17,771 bases of DNA from Ulvibacter sp047614245 (GCA_047614245.1 JBLHIC010000051.1:1-17771), one strand, 5' to 3'. Shown: positions 1-7,734, numbered from the stretch's first letter. Notes: generated by a model from the letters alone, not told the origin. Program-made: numbers and translations.

Positions 1-208
1 TTAAGAATGCCATTGCTGCAAGTCGCGTCAAGAGTGTAAGCCATTTTTTAAGCTGCGAACTTTTACGAGTTTGAATGGTTACCTTCTTAAGAAAAGCAAC
101 ATTTGTAAAATCAATTTTTTGAAATCGTCGTAACTGAAAAAGATGAACAATTATTGGAATGAGTAGTAGAAAAAGAGCGTAAAGTAATTCTGGGTGTTTA
201 AACTGCAT
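1..208 (-). CDS. BatA-like N-terminal domain membrane protein, 5' part only
   Basis: This frame is not a complete ORF because the gene runs off the left edge; 69 codons are visible from the ATG at 208. The protein begins MQFKHPELLYALFLLLIPII and continues HLFQLRRFQKIDFTNVAFLK. One hydrophobic helix (about residues 8-22) is followed by the basic segment typical of the aerotolerance-regulator BatA N-terminal family (TIGR02226/PF07584), in which 'PELLYALFLLLIPIIVHLF' and 'R.F....FTNV.FL' are characteristic. In Bacteroidota such proteins are inner-membrane proteins whose C-terminal part often carries a VWA-like or glutamine-amidotransferase-like domain, but that part lies outside the window. It is 59 bases downstream of the DUF2400 gene on the same strand, so co-transcription is likely. 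The family is recognised from memory and the exact function is unknown. Confidence 0.8.
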   Translation of the reverse strand, partial: MQFKHPELLYALFLLLIPIIVHLFQLRRFQKIDFTNVAFLKKVTIQTRKSSQLKKWLTLLTRLAAMAFL

Positions 209-267
209 TCCTGTAATTATTTTTCAAAGATATAAAAAGTAGGGATACTGATATCTCTAAAATTTTA

Positions 268-1032
268 TTAAAATTTTTCAAATGCTCCGAGGCCGAAGAG
301 TGCGAAATCATACTTTACGGGATCCGCAGCATCTAATTTACGAAGCGCAGCATCTAATTCGGTCAATGCCTTTCCATCGTTTTGTTTTCTAGAAAGCATT
401 TTGAGTTTTCTTGCAACATTACCACTGTGCACGTCTAGAGGGCAGGAGAGTAAGGATGGGGATATGTTTTTCCAAATGCCAAAATCTACTCCAGTATTGT
501 CATTTCTTACCATCCATCGCAAGTACATGTTGATGCGTTTGGCTGCCGAATTTTTTAAGGGATCACTTATGTGCTTTTGAGTTCTTGGCAGATGCGGGAT
601 TTCGAAAAACACTTTCTTGAATTCATGAATAGCTGGCTGAAGACTCTTTTTTTTTGAGTTTTTCGAAAAGAGTGCTTCCATTCCGTCGTGATTCAGATAG
701 ATATTCTGTAATGCTTTTATAAAAAATGTAAGGTCATATTCGTTGAAAGTACGATGTTTAAATCCAGAAAATTTTTCAGAATCCATTTCAGAAAAATTCA
801 TTACAAAATCATAAGGAGCATCTCCCATCATTCGCATAAGCTTTGTCCCATTGTTAATGATACTCTTGCGATTGCCCCAAGCAATGGTTGCGATTAAAAA
901 ACCTGAGATTTCAATATCCTCTTTTAAAGTAAAAAGATGTGGAATTTGGATAGGATCACTTTCAATAAAATCTGTGTTATTATACTGAATCACCTTTTCA
1001 TCTAGAAATTCTTTTAGTTCTTTCTTATTCAT
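268..1032 (-). CDS. DUF2400 / TIGR02757 family protein
   Basis: A 254-residue soluble protein with no signal peptide or membrane helix. It matches the conserved TIGR02757 family of Bacteroidota in length and in its signatures: an N-terminal acidic stretch followed by 'ATIAWGNRKSI' (about 48-58), the C-terminal 'CPLDVHSGNVARKL' (197-210), and 'KYDFALFGLGAFEK' (240-253) at the very end. The segment around Asp200-His202 resembles the catalytic '[VL]D[TV]H..R...RL' region of endonuclease III-like HhH-GPD DNA glycosylases, so a DNA-repair role is a reasonable guess, but no function can be claimed. The start is ATG at 1032; there is no competing upstream start close by. It lies 136 bases downstream of the ABC ATPase gene and 59 bases upstream of the BatA-like gene, all on one strand. 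Confidence 0.85.
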   Translation of the reverse strand: MNKKELKEFLDEKVIQYNNTDFIESDPIQIPHLFTLKEDIEISGFLIATIAWGNRKSIINNGTKLMRMMGDAPYDFVMNFSEMDSEKFSGFKHRTFNEYDLTFFIKALQNIYLNHDGMEALFSKNSKKKSLQPAIHEFKKVFFEIPHLPRTQKHISDPLKNSAAKRINMYLRWMVRNDNTGVDFGIWKNISPSLLSCPLDVHSGNVARKLKMLSRKQNDGKALTELDAALRKLDAADPVKYDFALFGLGAFEKF

Positions 1033-1168
1033 TGATATAATGATCTAGTTTAATTTAAATACCGGACTATTGAATAATTTTGAATGGTTCCTAATTTGAT
1101 TCCCTAAATGAGTTTATAGTTTAAAACAGCCTTAAGATCGCATTCGAAGTTAACACAAGCGCTTTAGT

Positions 1169-1825
1169 CTATACTATTCTACCATCCTGCATGACTAACT
1201 TCCGGTCTGCCATCCCAGCTAATTCCTCATTATGAGTTACGATTACGAAAGTTTGTCCGAAAGTATCCCTTAGCTTAAAAAATAAATGATGCAAATTCTC
1301 CGCGCTTTCTGTGTCCAAATTCCCACTCGGTTCATCTGCCAAAATGATAGCGGGATTATTAATGAGGGCTCGCGCTACCGCAACACGCTGCTGTTCACCG
1401 CCAGATAGTTCATTTGGCTTGTGCGATTCTCGATGGGACAGCCCTAGAAAAGAAAGCAGTTCTTTTGCCTTTTTTTCTACTTCAGCTTTGGGAGTATTTT
1501 TTATAAATGCCGGAATGCAGACATTTTCAAGTGCTGTGAATTCTGGCAATAATTGGTGAAATTGAAAAATGAACCCCAAGTGCTCATTTCTAAATTTCGC
1601 CAAATCCTTTCTATTTAAACTAGCGATGTCTGTGTTATTTATAACAAGTGACCCACCGTTTGCCTGAAACGAATCAAGCGTGCCAATTATTTGAAGTAAC
1701 GTCGTTTTTCCAGCGCCTGATGCACCTACAATAGATACAATTTCACCTTTTGAAATGGAAAGGTCAACACCCTTTAACACATGTAGTGTGTCGTAATATT
1801 TATGAAGGTTCTTTGCTACTATCAT
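1169..1825 (-). CDS. ABC transporter ATP-binding protein, LolD type
   Basis: A 218-residue cytoplasmic ATPase subunit of an ABC transporter of the MacB/LolD (FtsE-like) family. All nucleotide-binding motifs are intact: Walker A GASGAGKTT (34-42), Q-loop Gln88 in 'FIFQFHQLLPEFTALENV', signature LSGGEQQ (140-146), Walker B 'IILADEPSGNLD' (160-171, catalytic Glu165), and switch His198 in 'VIVTHN'. The 'FQFHQLLPEFTALENV' segment and the 'DEPSGNLD' ending are typical of LolD, which with the LolCE permease powers release of lipoproteins from the inner membrane towards the outer membrane. No permease gene is adjacent, so the partner must be encoded elsewhere, which is common in Bacteroidota. The start is ATG at 1825 and gives the usual family length. 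The lolD assignment is likely but not certain, since MacB-type ATPases look very similar. Confidence 0.88.
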   Translation of the reverse strand: MIVAKNLHKYYDTLHVLKGVDLSISKGEIVSIVGASGAGKTTLLQIIGTLDSFQANGGSLVINNTDIASLNRKDLAKFRNEHLGFIFQFHQLLPEFTALENVCIPAFIKNTPKAEVEKKAKELLSFLGLSHRESHKPNELSGGEQQRVAVARALINNPAIILADEPSGNLDTESAENLHHLFFKLRDTFGQTFVIVTHNEELAGMADRKLVMQDGRIV

Positions 1826-1960
1826 CTAAATTTGTTTACACTGTGAAAGTAATATTTTAGTCCCGATTAAACAATAAGCGATTGAGGCCTTTTTGAAGAA
1901 TACGAGTGATCGCCTTCTATGCTACCTAATTAGATTTGCGAGACAATCAGTTTTATTCTA

Positions 1961-4384
1961 CTAAGAGTTTTTATTAAAAAGATACTGTACATTGTTGTAA
2001 TCAATGAAATATGTCACCTTTAGAGACAGCGTATTCTGTTGAGGCTGATCAAATAAATTATTTAAACTTTCCCTATATCCCAATGTTGAAAGCTTATCAA
2101 AGTTAAAAATCTGATTACGATATAAAAGTGTCGCTTCACTACCTGGTGCAAATCGCCAACGAAAGCTGAGATCTAAATTCCAAATATTAAAGTTCGCGTT
2201 GGGGTCATTTTCTGAAGTGTCATAATTGACTGTTGTTAAGCTCCCATTATCGTTGAGTTCAAAGAATATGTTTTCACTGTAATCTGCAGTACTCCAGAAG
2301 TTTCTGAAACTCAAATCAATAGCCTTGTAGGGGTCAAAATTAAAACTTGCCTGAATAGAGTTTTCAATATTTGTTCGCTCCCTTTGTCCGAAGAATATAC
2401 CCGTATCATTATCTTCTACATAACCAAAATCTCGTTCTATTTTCGAAAATTCTGAAGAAAGAACTACAAGAAATTTTTCTGAAAATCGATATCTCGGACT
2501 TATTCTTAAAAACATTGGTCTTCGCGGATCACCATCGAAGTATTTTGTATAGCCTAGTCTTAAATCAATAGCGAGCTTCTTTCGGTAATCGGATGATAAC
2601 CAGGCTTCACCTGAAAATCGGGATCCATAAGTTACATAACGCCCAGCAACTCTAGGTTCAAAATAATTATCATCTTTGCTGTTATATCCAATATTTCCAC
2701 CAAAAGCAAATCGAGTCGGTAAAACGAAAAAAGCATCAAAATTTATTTGATTTCTTGTCTGGACACTCGGTTTGTATAGACGTCTGTGTCGGGCAGTAAT
2801 TTGAAACCTATACGTATTAAATGTCTTTGTGGGTTCAAAAATCTGGTAGGAAGTTCCTGCTACAAAATTATTATAATTATTTTGATTACTTATGCCGAAA
2901 TCATTGATGTCATAGGTTTCGTTGGCAAAATCGTGTCCTATTCGATACCTAAATTTTCCTTTTATTCTAAAAATATCCAACTCTGATCTAAATCCGCTTG
3001 AATTTCCATTCACATCGCTCACGTTGCTCATAACAGCTCTTCCGGAAGATCGAAACTTGTTCCCTTTATCGGCAAGATCGAAAACAAAAGCAGAAGTATT
3101 AGCATCCCGAAAGTCATTTTCACGAGTCACATTTGTATTGATAATAGAAACCGATGAGTTGCCATTAAATTGTTGATCAAAGACTAAAATATTGTAGTTG
3201 GTTAATGGTTCTACGAGAACTTTCCTTCTGTTCTTAGTAATTGTGTCTTCAATACTCGCATATGTCTTTTCAGTTATTGCATTGAAAAAACCAACCCCCA
3301 GGCCAGTTTTAGTCCTTCCAGATATTTTTATAGCGTTTAATAGATTCACTCTTTCAGGATTTTCAATAATATGTTCATTCGGTTCCAATGCTCCAACTTC
3401 TCCCGAGGGTGCGCCACCTACTCTTCGTGAAAAGAAAACTCTACCCTTTCGAAATAGATCGACCCCTTCAGTGAAGAAGGGTCTATTTTCGTCAAAAATT
3501 TGTTCGAATGGACCTAAATTCAGCGTGACTTCATCAAAAGCACTTTGTCCAAAATCAGGGATTAAGGTGGCGTCAAGGGTAAAGCTATCACTCAGGCCAT
3601 ACTTCAAATCCATACCAGCACTAAAATCAGTTTCTGTTTTGCCATCAAAATTGGCAACTACCCCCTGAACAAATGGAAATAGCGTTAAACGAACCGGCGG
3701 ATTAATATTTCTGATCCCTGTTACTAGGCCGCTATATTGAGATTCATTTCCCTTGGTTTTGTCAATGAAGTTCCAGGTATGAGTCTGATTTTGACTAATT
3801 ATTTTACGGTAAAAATTTACAGCCCAGTTCTGTTCGTCTAGTTCAGGAAACCGCAATGCGTTATATGGGATCTTAAATTCTGCATACCATCCTTTTAGAT
3901 CTTTTGATATTTTACATTCAAATACGACGTTATGACTAAAGTCAAAATCATTTTGAGTTGCTATCGCATCACCAATGGTTCCTGCACTGGTGACAAAGAA
4001 ATGACTTTCATTAATTCCATCATTATACGTGTTTAAGGCAATTGAAAAGTGATCGGCCTGCACAAAAATTTCATCTCTTTGTGAGAACTGAGTAAATATT
4101 TCAGAAGGATTGGGATCATACATATATGCCGCCAGGTAGATAGCTCTATCGTCATAAGCCATTTTAACCTTAGTTTCAAAACCTTCAGGAATTGTACCCT
4201 CATTTCCTGGGTCATACATAAAGAAATTTTCTGCAAATGGTAGTTGTAGCCAAACTACGTCGTCTAAGATGCCATCAATTTTTGGCGGATTATCAATTTT
4301 AGTGGCTTCAATAATTTTTTTTTCTTGCGAAACTACTGTTAGACAATTCAGTATGAATAGGAACACTAAAATATTTCTTAGCAT
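1961..4384 (-). CDS. DUF5916 protein with CBM9-like N-terminal domain, probable outer-membrane protein
   Basis: An 807-residue exported protein. A signal peptide occupies about residues 1-20 (hydrophobic core 'ILVFLFILNCLTVV'). It is followed by a CBM9-like beta-sandwich (about 25-215), seen in 'IDNPPKIDGILDDVVW' (31-45), 'KMAYDDRAIYLAAYMYDP' (74-91) and 'GWYAEFKIPYNALRFP' (165-180). The remainder matches DUF5916, including 'FDENRPFFTEGVDLF' (about 298-312), then a long series of alternating hydrophobic/polar strands ending in a terminal aromatic-rich strand 'KVTYFIDY', as expected for an outer-membrane beta-barrel. Such proteins are abundant in Flavobacteriia and have no firmly established function; carbohydrate binding is only suggested by the N-terminal fold. 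The gene is monocistronic, divergent from folE, and has a TAGTTTTG element about 52 bases upstream of its ATG. No clear terminator was found downstream. Confidence 0.85.
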   Translation of the reverse strand: MLRNILVFLFILNCLTVVSQEKKIIEATKIDNPPKIDGILDDVVWLQLPFAENFFMYDPGNEGTIPEGFETKVKMAYDDRAIYLAAYMYDPNPSEIFTQFSQRDEIFVQADHFSIALNTYNDGINESHFFVTSAGTIGDAIATQNDFDFSHNVVFECKISKDLKGWYAEFKIPYNALRFPELDEQNWAVNFYRKIISQNQTHTWNFIDKTKGNESQYSGLVTGIRNINPPVRLTLFPFVQGVVANFDGKTETDFSAGMDLKYGLSDSFTLDATLIPDFGQSAFDEVTLNLGPFEQIFDENRPFFTEGVDLFRKGRVFFSRRVGGAPSGEVGALEPNEHIIENPERVNLLNAIKISGRTKTGLGVGFFNAITEKTYASIEDTITKNRRKVLVEPLTNYNILVFDQQFNGNSSVSIINTNVTRENDFRDANTSAFVFDLADKGNKFRSSGRAVMSNVSDVNGNSSGFRSELDIFRIKGKFRYRIGHDFANETYDINDFGISNQNNYNNFVAGTSYQIFEPTKTFNTYRFQITARHRRLYKPSVQTRNQINFDAFFVLPTRFAFGGNIGYNSKDDNYFEPRVAGRYVTYGSRFSGEAWLSSDYRKKLAIDLRLGYTKYFDGDPRRPMFLRISPRYRFSEKFLVVLSSEFSKIERDFGYVEDNDTGIFFGQRERTNIENSIQASFNFDPYKAIDLSFRNFWSTADYSENIFFELNDNGSLTTVNYDTSENDPNANFNIWNLDLSFRWRFAPGSEATLLYRNQIFNFDKLSTLGYRESLNNLFDQPQQNTLSLKVTYFIDYNNVQYLFNKNS

Positions 4385-4435
4385 ATTGATGGGATTGACT
4401 ATATTGATTGATGTTTAATGAAAGGGGATATCTAG

Positions 4436-4443
4436 CAAAACTA
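4436..4443 (-). promoter_or_regulatory. Candidate Bacteroidota -7 promoter element for the DUF5916 gene
   Basis: On the minus strand this reads TAGTTTTG, an exact match to the Bacteroidota TAnnTTTG -7 consensus, 52 bases upstream of the ATG at 4384. No convincing TTG-type -33 element is seen at the usual 17-20 base spacing, so the call rests on one motif. Confidence 0.4.
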
Positions 4444-4540
4444 GTATTATCAGGTTCGAGATTTACTAAATAAAAGTTAAAAAGTATTTATTTAGTGGAC
4501 GGTTTAATTTATTTATAAAAAGAACAAACAAAATTATTTA

Positions 4541-5140
4541 ATGAGGTCATATCAATATTACGAGGAGTACAACCAAAAGGTTACAGACGAATTAAAGCAG
4601 AATTATTTAGAGATACTGAAAGGAGTAGGTGAGGATGTTGATCGTGAAGGCATACTGAAAACTCCTGAACGTGCAGCAAAAGCTATGCAATTTTTGACTT
4701 CAGGGTCTTGTCAAGATCCGGCAGAGATTCTTAGAAGTGCCATGTTTGCCGAGTCATATAATGATATGGTCGTCATTAAAGACATTGAACTATATTCTCT
4801 TTGCGAACATCATATTTTGCCGTTTTTTGGTAAAGCACATATTGCATATATCCCCAATGGCCATATCGTTGGGCTTAGTAAAATACCAAGAGTTGTTGAT
4901 GTTTTTGCACGAAGATTGCAAGTACAAGAGCGACTCACGCATGATATTTTAGAATGTATCAACAACACCTTGAAACCAGAGGGAGTTGCAGTAGTAATAG
5001 AAGCTTCGCATATGTGTATGATGATGAGGGGGGTCCAAAAACAGAATAGTGTTACAACTACTTCCGGTTTTCGGGGACAATTTGAAAAAATTGAAACGCG
5101 AAATGAATTCCTTAAATTAATTACTTCAGATTTGTCCTAA
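4541..5140 (+). CDS. folE: GTP cyclohydrolase I
   Basis: A 199-residue type I GTP cyclohydrolase (EC 3.5.4.16), which converts GTP to 7,8-dihydroneopterin triphosphate and formate, the first step of tetrahydrofolate (and other pterin) synthesis in the cytosol. Zinc ligands are visible as Cys88 and His91 in 'SLCEHHILPFFGKAHIAYIP' and Cys159 in 'SHMCMMMRG'; His90 and His157 correspond to the catalytic histidines of the E. coli enzyme (numbering offset 22). 'GLSKIPRVVDVFARRLQVQERLT' (111-133) and 'SVTTTSGFRG' near the C-terminus are family signatures. The N-terminus is slightly shorter than in E. coli (222 residues). ATG 4541 is preceded by an A/T-rich stretch without a Shine-Dalgarno, as usual in this phylum. 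It stands alone and is divergent from the DUF5916 gene. Confidence 0.97.
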   Translation: MRSYQYYEEYNQKVTDELKQNYLEILKGVGEDVDREGILKTPERAAKAMQFLTSGSCQDPAEILRSAMFAESYNDMVVIKDIELYSLCEHHILPFFGKAHIAYIPNGHIVGLSKIPRVVDVFARRLQVQERLTHDILECINNTLKPEGVAVVIEASHMCMMMRGVQKQNSVTTTSGFRGQFEKIETRNEFLKLITSDLS

Positions 5141-5304
5141 TACCAATTTAGCCAAATAATTTGTTTTATCGAAACAGGTTCAGCATATGCTTTTTTAGCC
5201 GATATCTGGCTTCTGGTTGGCAGGTGCTATGATTTTCTATCTCATCTGGACTAAAAATGATTCAAATGTAGGAATGCGATATTACATAATCAAATTGGTA
5301 TAAG
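5137..5304. repeat. Short segment bounded by 13-bp near-perfect inverted repeats
   Basis: CTAATACCAATTT at 5137-5149 (overlapping the folE stop codon) and AAATTGGTATAAG at 5292-5304 are inverted repeats matching at 12 of 13 positions, about 140 bases apart. A similar solo copy, AAATTGGTATAG, occurs at 8383-8394. The arrangement resembles a small non-autonomous element, but there is no clear target duplication and no internal gene. A 24-residue frame from ATG 5229 to the TAA at 5301-5303 exists but has no recognisable homology. Chance A/T-rich similarity is a serious alternative. Confidence 0.3.
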
Positions 5305-5331
5305 TAGTTAAAAGGCTGGTTTGAGCACAAA

Positions 5332-5339
5332 TAATTTTG
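5332..5339 (+). promoter_or_regulatory. Candidate -7 promoter element for the 102-residue membrane protein gene
   Basis: TAATTTTG matches TAnnTTTG exactly and lies 47 bases upstream of the ATG at 5387. A properly spaced -33 TTG is not evident, so this is a tentative call. Confidence 0.35.
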
Positions 5340-5386
5340 GTATATTTTTTGCATTATAAGAGAGATAATATCTTACATATTACTAA

Positions 5387-5695
5387 ATGGAAAATTCAAA
5401 ATATAAATTACTGCGGAATGGTATAGCTTTCGATGCGATAGGAATGCTCTCTATGGCTATTCCTGTTGTCGGGCCGGTACTTGATATCTTATGGGCGCCT
5501 TATGCTGCAAAGAAAATGAGCGAAATGTACGAGGGTAAAGAGGGTAAAATTGCCTCTGTTATTGTTTTTATAGAGGAAATTCTTCCGATTACCGACGTTA
5601 TACCAACCTTTACACTAATGTGGCTTTATACCTTTGTTTGGAAGCATCAGAAGCAAGTAAGACCACAAACCATCGAAGTAGAAATAAATGATTAA
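5387..5695 (+). CDS. Small conserved membrane protein of unknown function
   Basis: A 102-residue protein that I do not recognise by name. It has a short charged N-terminus (1-11), a hydrophobic segment (about 14-38, 'IGMLSMAIPVVGPVLDILWAPYAA'), a charged loop 'KKMSEMYEGKEGK' (42-54), a second hydrophobic region (about 55-85, containing 'EEILPITDVIPTFTLMWLYTFVW'), and a charged tail. Two proline-rich, partly similar stretches, 'AIPVVGPVLDILW' and 'ILPITDVIPTFTLMW', each combine I/L-P, D and a downstream W, which could reflect an internal repeat or two re-entrant segments. The gene is preceded by a TAATTTTG element and followed by a strong terminator, so it is probably monocistronic. Coding is supported by the clean frame and the membrane-protein composition. 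Confidence 0.75.
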   Translation: MENSKYKLLRNGIAFDAIGMLSMAIPVVGPVLDILWAPYAAKKMSEMYEGKEGKIASVIVFIEEILPITDVIPTFTLMWLYTFVWKHQKQVRPQTIEVEIND

Positions 5696-5745
5696 TTGTA
5701 GTCTTGAAATTATTATAGAGTAGTTATAATTATACTTTGATCCAT

Positions 5746-5784
5746 AAAAAAAGTGCTTGATTAATTTAACCAAGCACTTTTTTT
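5746..5784. terminator. Bidirectional intrinsic terminator
   Basis: A perfect 14-bp stem (arms 5746-5759 and 5771-5784, core AAGTGCTTG/CAAGCACTT) with an 11-base loop. It carries A-runs on one side and T-runs on the other, so it can terminate on both strands. It sits exactly between the convergent genes ending at 5695 (plus) and 5799 (minus). Confidence 0.9.
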
Positions 5785-5798
5785 AATTAATAGATCTA

Positions 5799-6494
5799 TT
5801 ATATGGAGTTAACGTATGTAACCACTTTTATCAAGTCTTTCTCCTTATTCAGGTTCAATTTGTTTTGTTTTGTGTAATCTTTCACATTTTTCTTCATATC
5901 ACCAAAGGCTTTTAATTTACCTTTCTTAGATGAAGACAATTCTGTATATGTACCCTTATTATCTACAAGATAAAGAATCTCTTTTTCTTTATAAAATGCG
6001 GCGATATCGGAAGCCATAGAGTTTATTGCTTTTTGAGATGCTATATACTTTTTTGTAATCTTCTTATATAAAGAATTTTTACCTCCCTTAAATAGTGGGA
6101 TAAAGTATCCTCTAAGTTTATTCTTTGCACTGGAGATATATTCGAATGACTCATCTCCAATTTGTATCGTGATATCCTTATTCCTAAGAACGATTTTTAC
6201 GATTTTACTTTCCTGATTTCTTGAGTCTCTAATTTCGAATTCTTCTTTACTCACATTATACCTTAGAATTTGATTCGACGCAATTGTTTTTCCTTTTGAT
6301 AGGATACTTCCTTTTAAAAAAGCCACATTGTAATATGGCGATCCAGTATAATCATTAGGATTGTCCATTAAATTAACAGTTCTGTTAGAAATGTATTCAG
6401 TCTGAGAAGGTTCTTGCATTGAAGGTTGGGCAATTACAACTGAAGAAATTAATAAGGCAAAAATGGCGTAATAAACGATACTGATTTTTTTCAT
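5799..6494 (-). CDS. Secreted or periplasmic protein of unknown function
   Basis: A 231-residue protein with a clear Sec signal peptide: basic start MKK, hydrophobic core 'VYYAIFALLISSVVIA', and likely cleavage after Ala22 before 'QPSMQEPS'. There is no lipobox cysteine. The mature part contains 'GSPYYNVAFLKGSILSKGK' and 'ILRYNVSKEEFEIRDS', a pattern I associate with a family of small exported Bacteroidota proteins in which a 'G.....LRYN...DE.E' segment recurs. The C-terminal half is Lys-rich with probable helices ('KKITKKYIASQKAINSMASD', 'LKAFGDMKKNVKDYTKQN'). No catalytic motif is seen and the function is unknown. It is convergent with the gene at 5387-5695 and shares its terminator. A promoter with good spacing and two direct repeats lie upstream. 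Confidence 0.82.
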   Translation of the reverse strand: MKKISIVYYAIFALLISSVVIAQPSMQEPSQTEYISNRTVNLMDNPNDYTGSPYYNVAFLKGSILSKGKTIASNQILRYNVSKEEFEIRDSRNQESKIVKIVLRNKDITIQIGDESFEYISSAKNKLRGYFIPLFKGGKNSLYKKITKKYIASQKAINSMASDIAAFYKEKEILYLVDNKGTYTELSSSKKGKLKAFGDMKKNVKDYTKQNKLNLNKEKDLIKVVTYVNSI

Positions 6495-6532
6495 AGTAAT
6501 ATAATATTTGATGGGTCTATAATTAAAGGGAC

Positions 6533-6561
6533 CGAAAGTAGTTCACACCTTTTTAAAACAA
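6533..6561 (-). promoter_or_regulatory. Promoter of the secreted-protein gene
   Basis: On the minus strand, TTG (6561-6559) is followed after 18 bases by TACTTTCG (6540-6533). This is seven of eight positions of the Bacteroidota -7 consensus TAnnTTTG at the right spacing from a -33 TTG. The ATG at 6494 is about 39 bases downstream of the -7 element. Confidence 0.5.
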
Positions 6562-6591
6562 CAATTTATTCCATAAATTAACAACAATTTA
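6557..6591. repeat. 12-bp direct repeat upstream of the secreted-protein promoter
   Basis: AACAACAATTTA occurs at 6557-6568 and again, perfectly, at 6580-6591. The start-to-start spacing is 23 bases, about two helical turns. The proximal copy overlaps the -33 TTG of the 5799-6494 gene. The arrangement could be a tandem regulator-binding site, but low-complexity A/T sequence makes chance possible. Confidence 0.35.
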
Positions 6592-6652
6592 ATGTTTAGA
6601 AAGGAAGTTCCTATAATCATTAACCAATCCGATGAAGGTTTACCAATTATAT

Positions 6653-7708
6653 TTAGATTTGTGTATGGTGTTTCACTGGAAATTGTTTGGGAATTTCTCC
6701 TAGAGATTCTCCAAGATTTTGTCTTAAATCAATTTCGATACCTTAATAGAACACTGATATCGGGACATCATTAGCCGTTCCTTCGAATGTGTTCTCTCCG
6801 GTCCTGCCAATACCCTCCATTGTATAAAAGATCCATGCAACAGTAACATAAAAGATAATTGAAAACCAAACAAATAATTTCCCAATTAATGGGTTCTTAG
6901 TAATTATTTCGTCACCAATTTCTGCAAATTTTGGAATTAGTGCTAAAGGTAAAAGCAAAACAAATACCCATACAAAATAATGGTTCAATGTACTGAATTG
7001 TCTTGGGTATGGGGAATTCTTGATTCTTTCAGATTTACCCTGTAAAGTAAAAAGTTCTTTAATGATCGCTTCAATTTCTAAAAATGAAAGTTCCCAAATA
7101 ATACTCTGATCCTTCAGTTTTCTTATATGATGAGATTGTAAGTATAATAGTGCTCTTTGCTTATTGTTTTTGGATAAGGTTTATGCAAAATTACTTTCAG
7201 AGATATACGGTTTTAAATCTTCTTCCAAAGTAGAGTCTAATTCTGGTGGTCGGTAATTCCACTCTTGATTAGTTCTATGATTTACCGCTGTTTCTCAGGG
7301 TTTAGACGTACGCATACTATGTCTTAACGCAGTCATCCATGCAATATGACGATATATAATTATTTTGATTTCATGTTTAAGTTGTTCATTAGAAAAAGGT
7401 GTTTCAGTATGCTCATTAGACACTATGTCTTGAGTGTATGTGCCAAGTGTTCTAGAGGTATTCACAATTCTGCCCCAAATCTTCCGAGCTTCCCATATTC
7501 TAACATAAGCAGCATTATTTTGAAACCCAATAACAAAAGCTACGGCTGTACCTATAAGTGCCAGTGGTGTCCATGGAATTTTAATCCAATTTAGATCTAA
7601 AAAGTAGTAAGCCGAAACTAAAACTGTAATCAATATTATAAAGAACAGTGTTTCGAATCTCGTCCACCATATCATTTGTCTAATACTGTAGGTCTTTTTA
7701 GTGTGCAT
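6653..7708 (-). pseudogene. Bestrophin-family (YneE-like) membrane protein, disrupted by three in-frame stops
   Basis: One continuous reading frame of 352 codons from ATG 7708 to TAA 6655-6653 encodes a recognisable bestrophin/RFP-TM family protein, interrupted by TGA at 7297-7295 (codon 138), TAA at 7183-7181 (codon 176) and TAA at 6745-6743 (codon 322). Family motifs continue in the same frame on both sides of every stop: 'RQMIWWTRFETLFF' and 'AYVRIWEARKIWGRIVNTSR' at the N-terminus, 'AWMTALRHSMRTSKP' before stop 1, 'NHRTNQEW' and 'TLEEDLKPYISES' after it, 'LLYLQSHHIRKLKDQ', 'YPRQFSTLNHYFVWVFVLLL' and 'GRTGENTFEGTANDVPIS' later, then 'GIEIDLRQNLGE' after stop 3. By comparison with remembered homologues, stop 1 replaces a Trp (KPWE), stop 2 probably a Tyr and stop 3 probably an Arg. 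No net frameshift occurs over 1,056 bases. The intact family forms anion or ion channels in the membrane. The 5' piece (7295-7708) and a 3' piece (6743-6988) look like separate genes only because of the stops. Confidence 0.88.
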
Positions 7709-7734
7709 AAGATATTTACAAACGATGAATTCTC

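Noticed and set aside
3198..3668. 156-residue plus-strand ORF
   Set aside because: Shadow of the DUF5916 gene on the opposite strand; the composition is unlike a real protein and the minus frame is clearly coding.
5229..5303. 24-residue ORF after folE with membrane-like composition
   Set aside because: No start signal, no recognised similarity, and its end lies inside an inverted repeat. Not reported as a gene.
6592..6774. 60-residue plus-strand ORF
   Set aside because: It is antisense to the 3' end of the bestrophin pseudogene, whose minus-strand frame carries the recognisable family motifs.
7295..7297. TGA read as tryptophan (recoding or alternative code), since both pseudogenes have TGA where a Trp is expected
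   Set aside because: hisG and hisD-linked overlaps use TGA as a normal stop, intact genes encode Trp by TGG, and the bestrophin frame also contains two TAA codons. Ordinary gene decay explains all of it.
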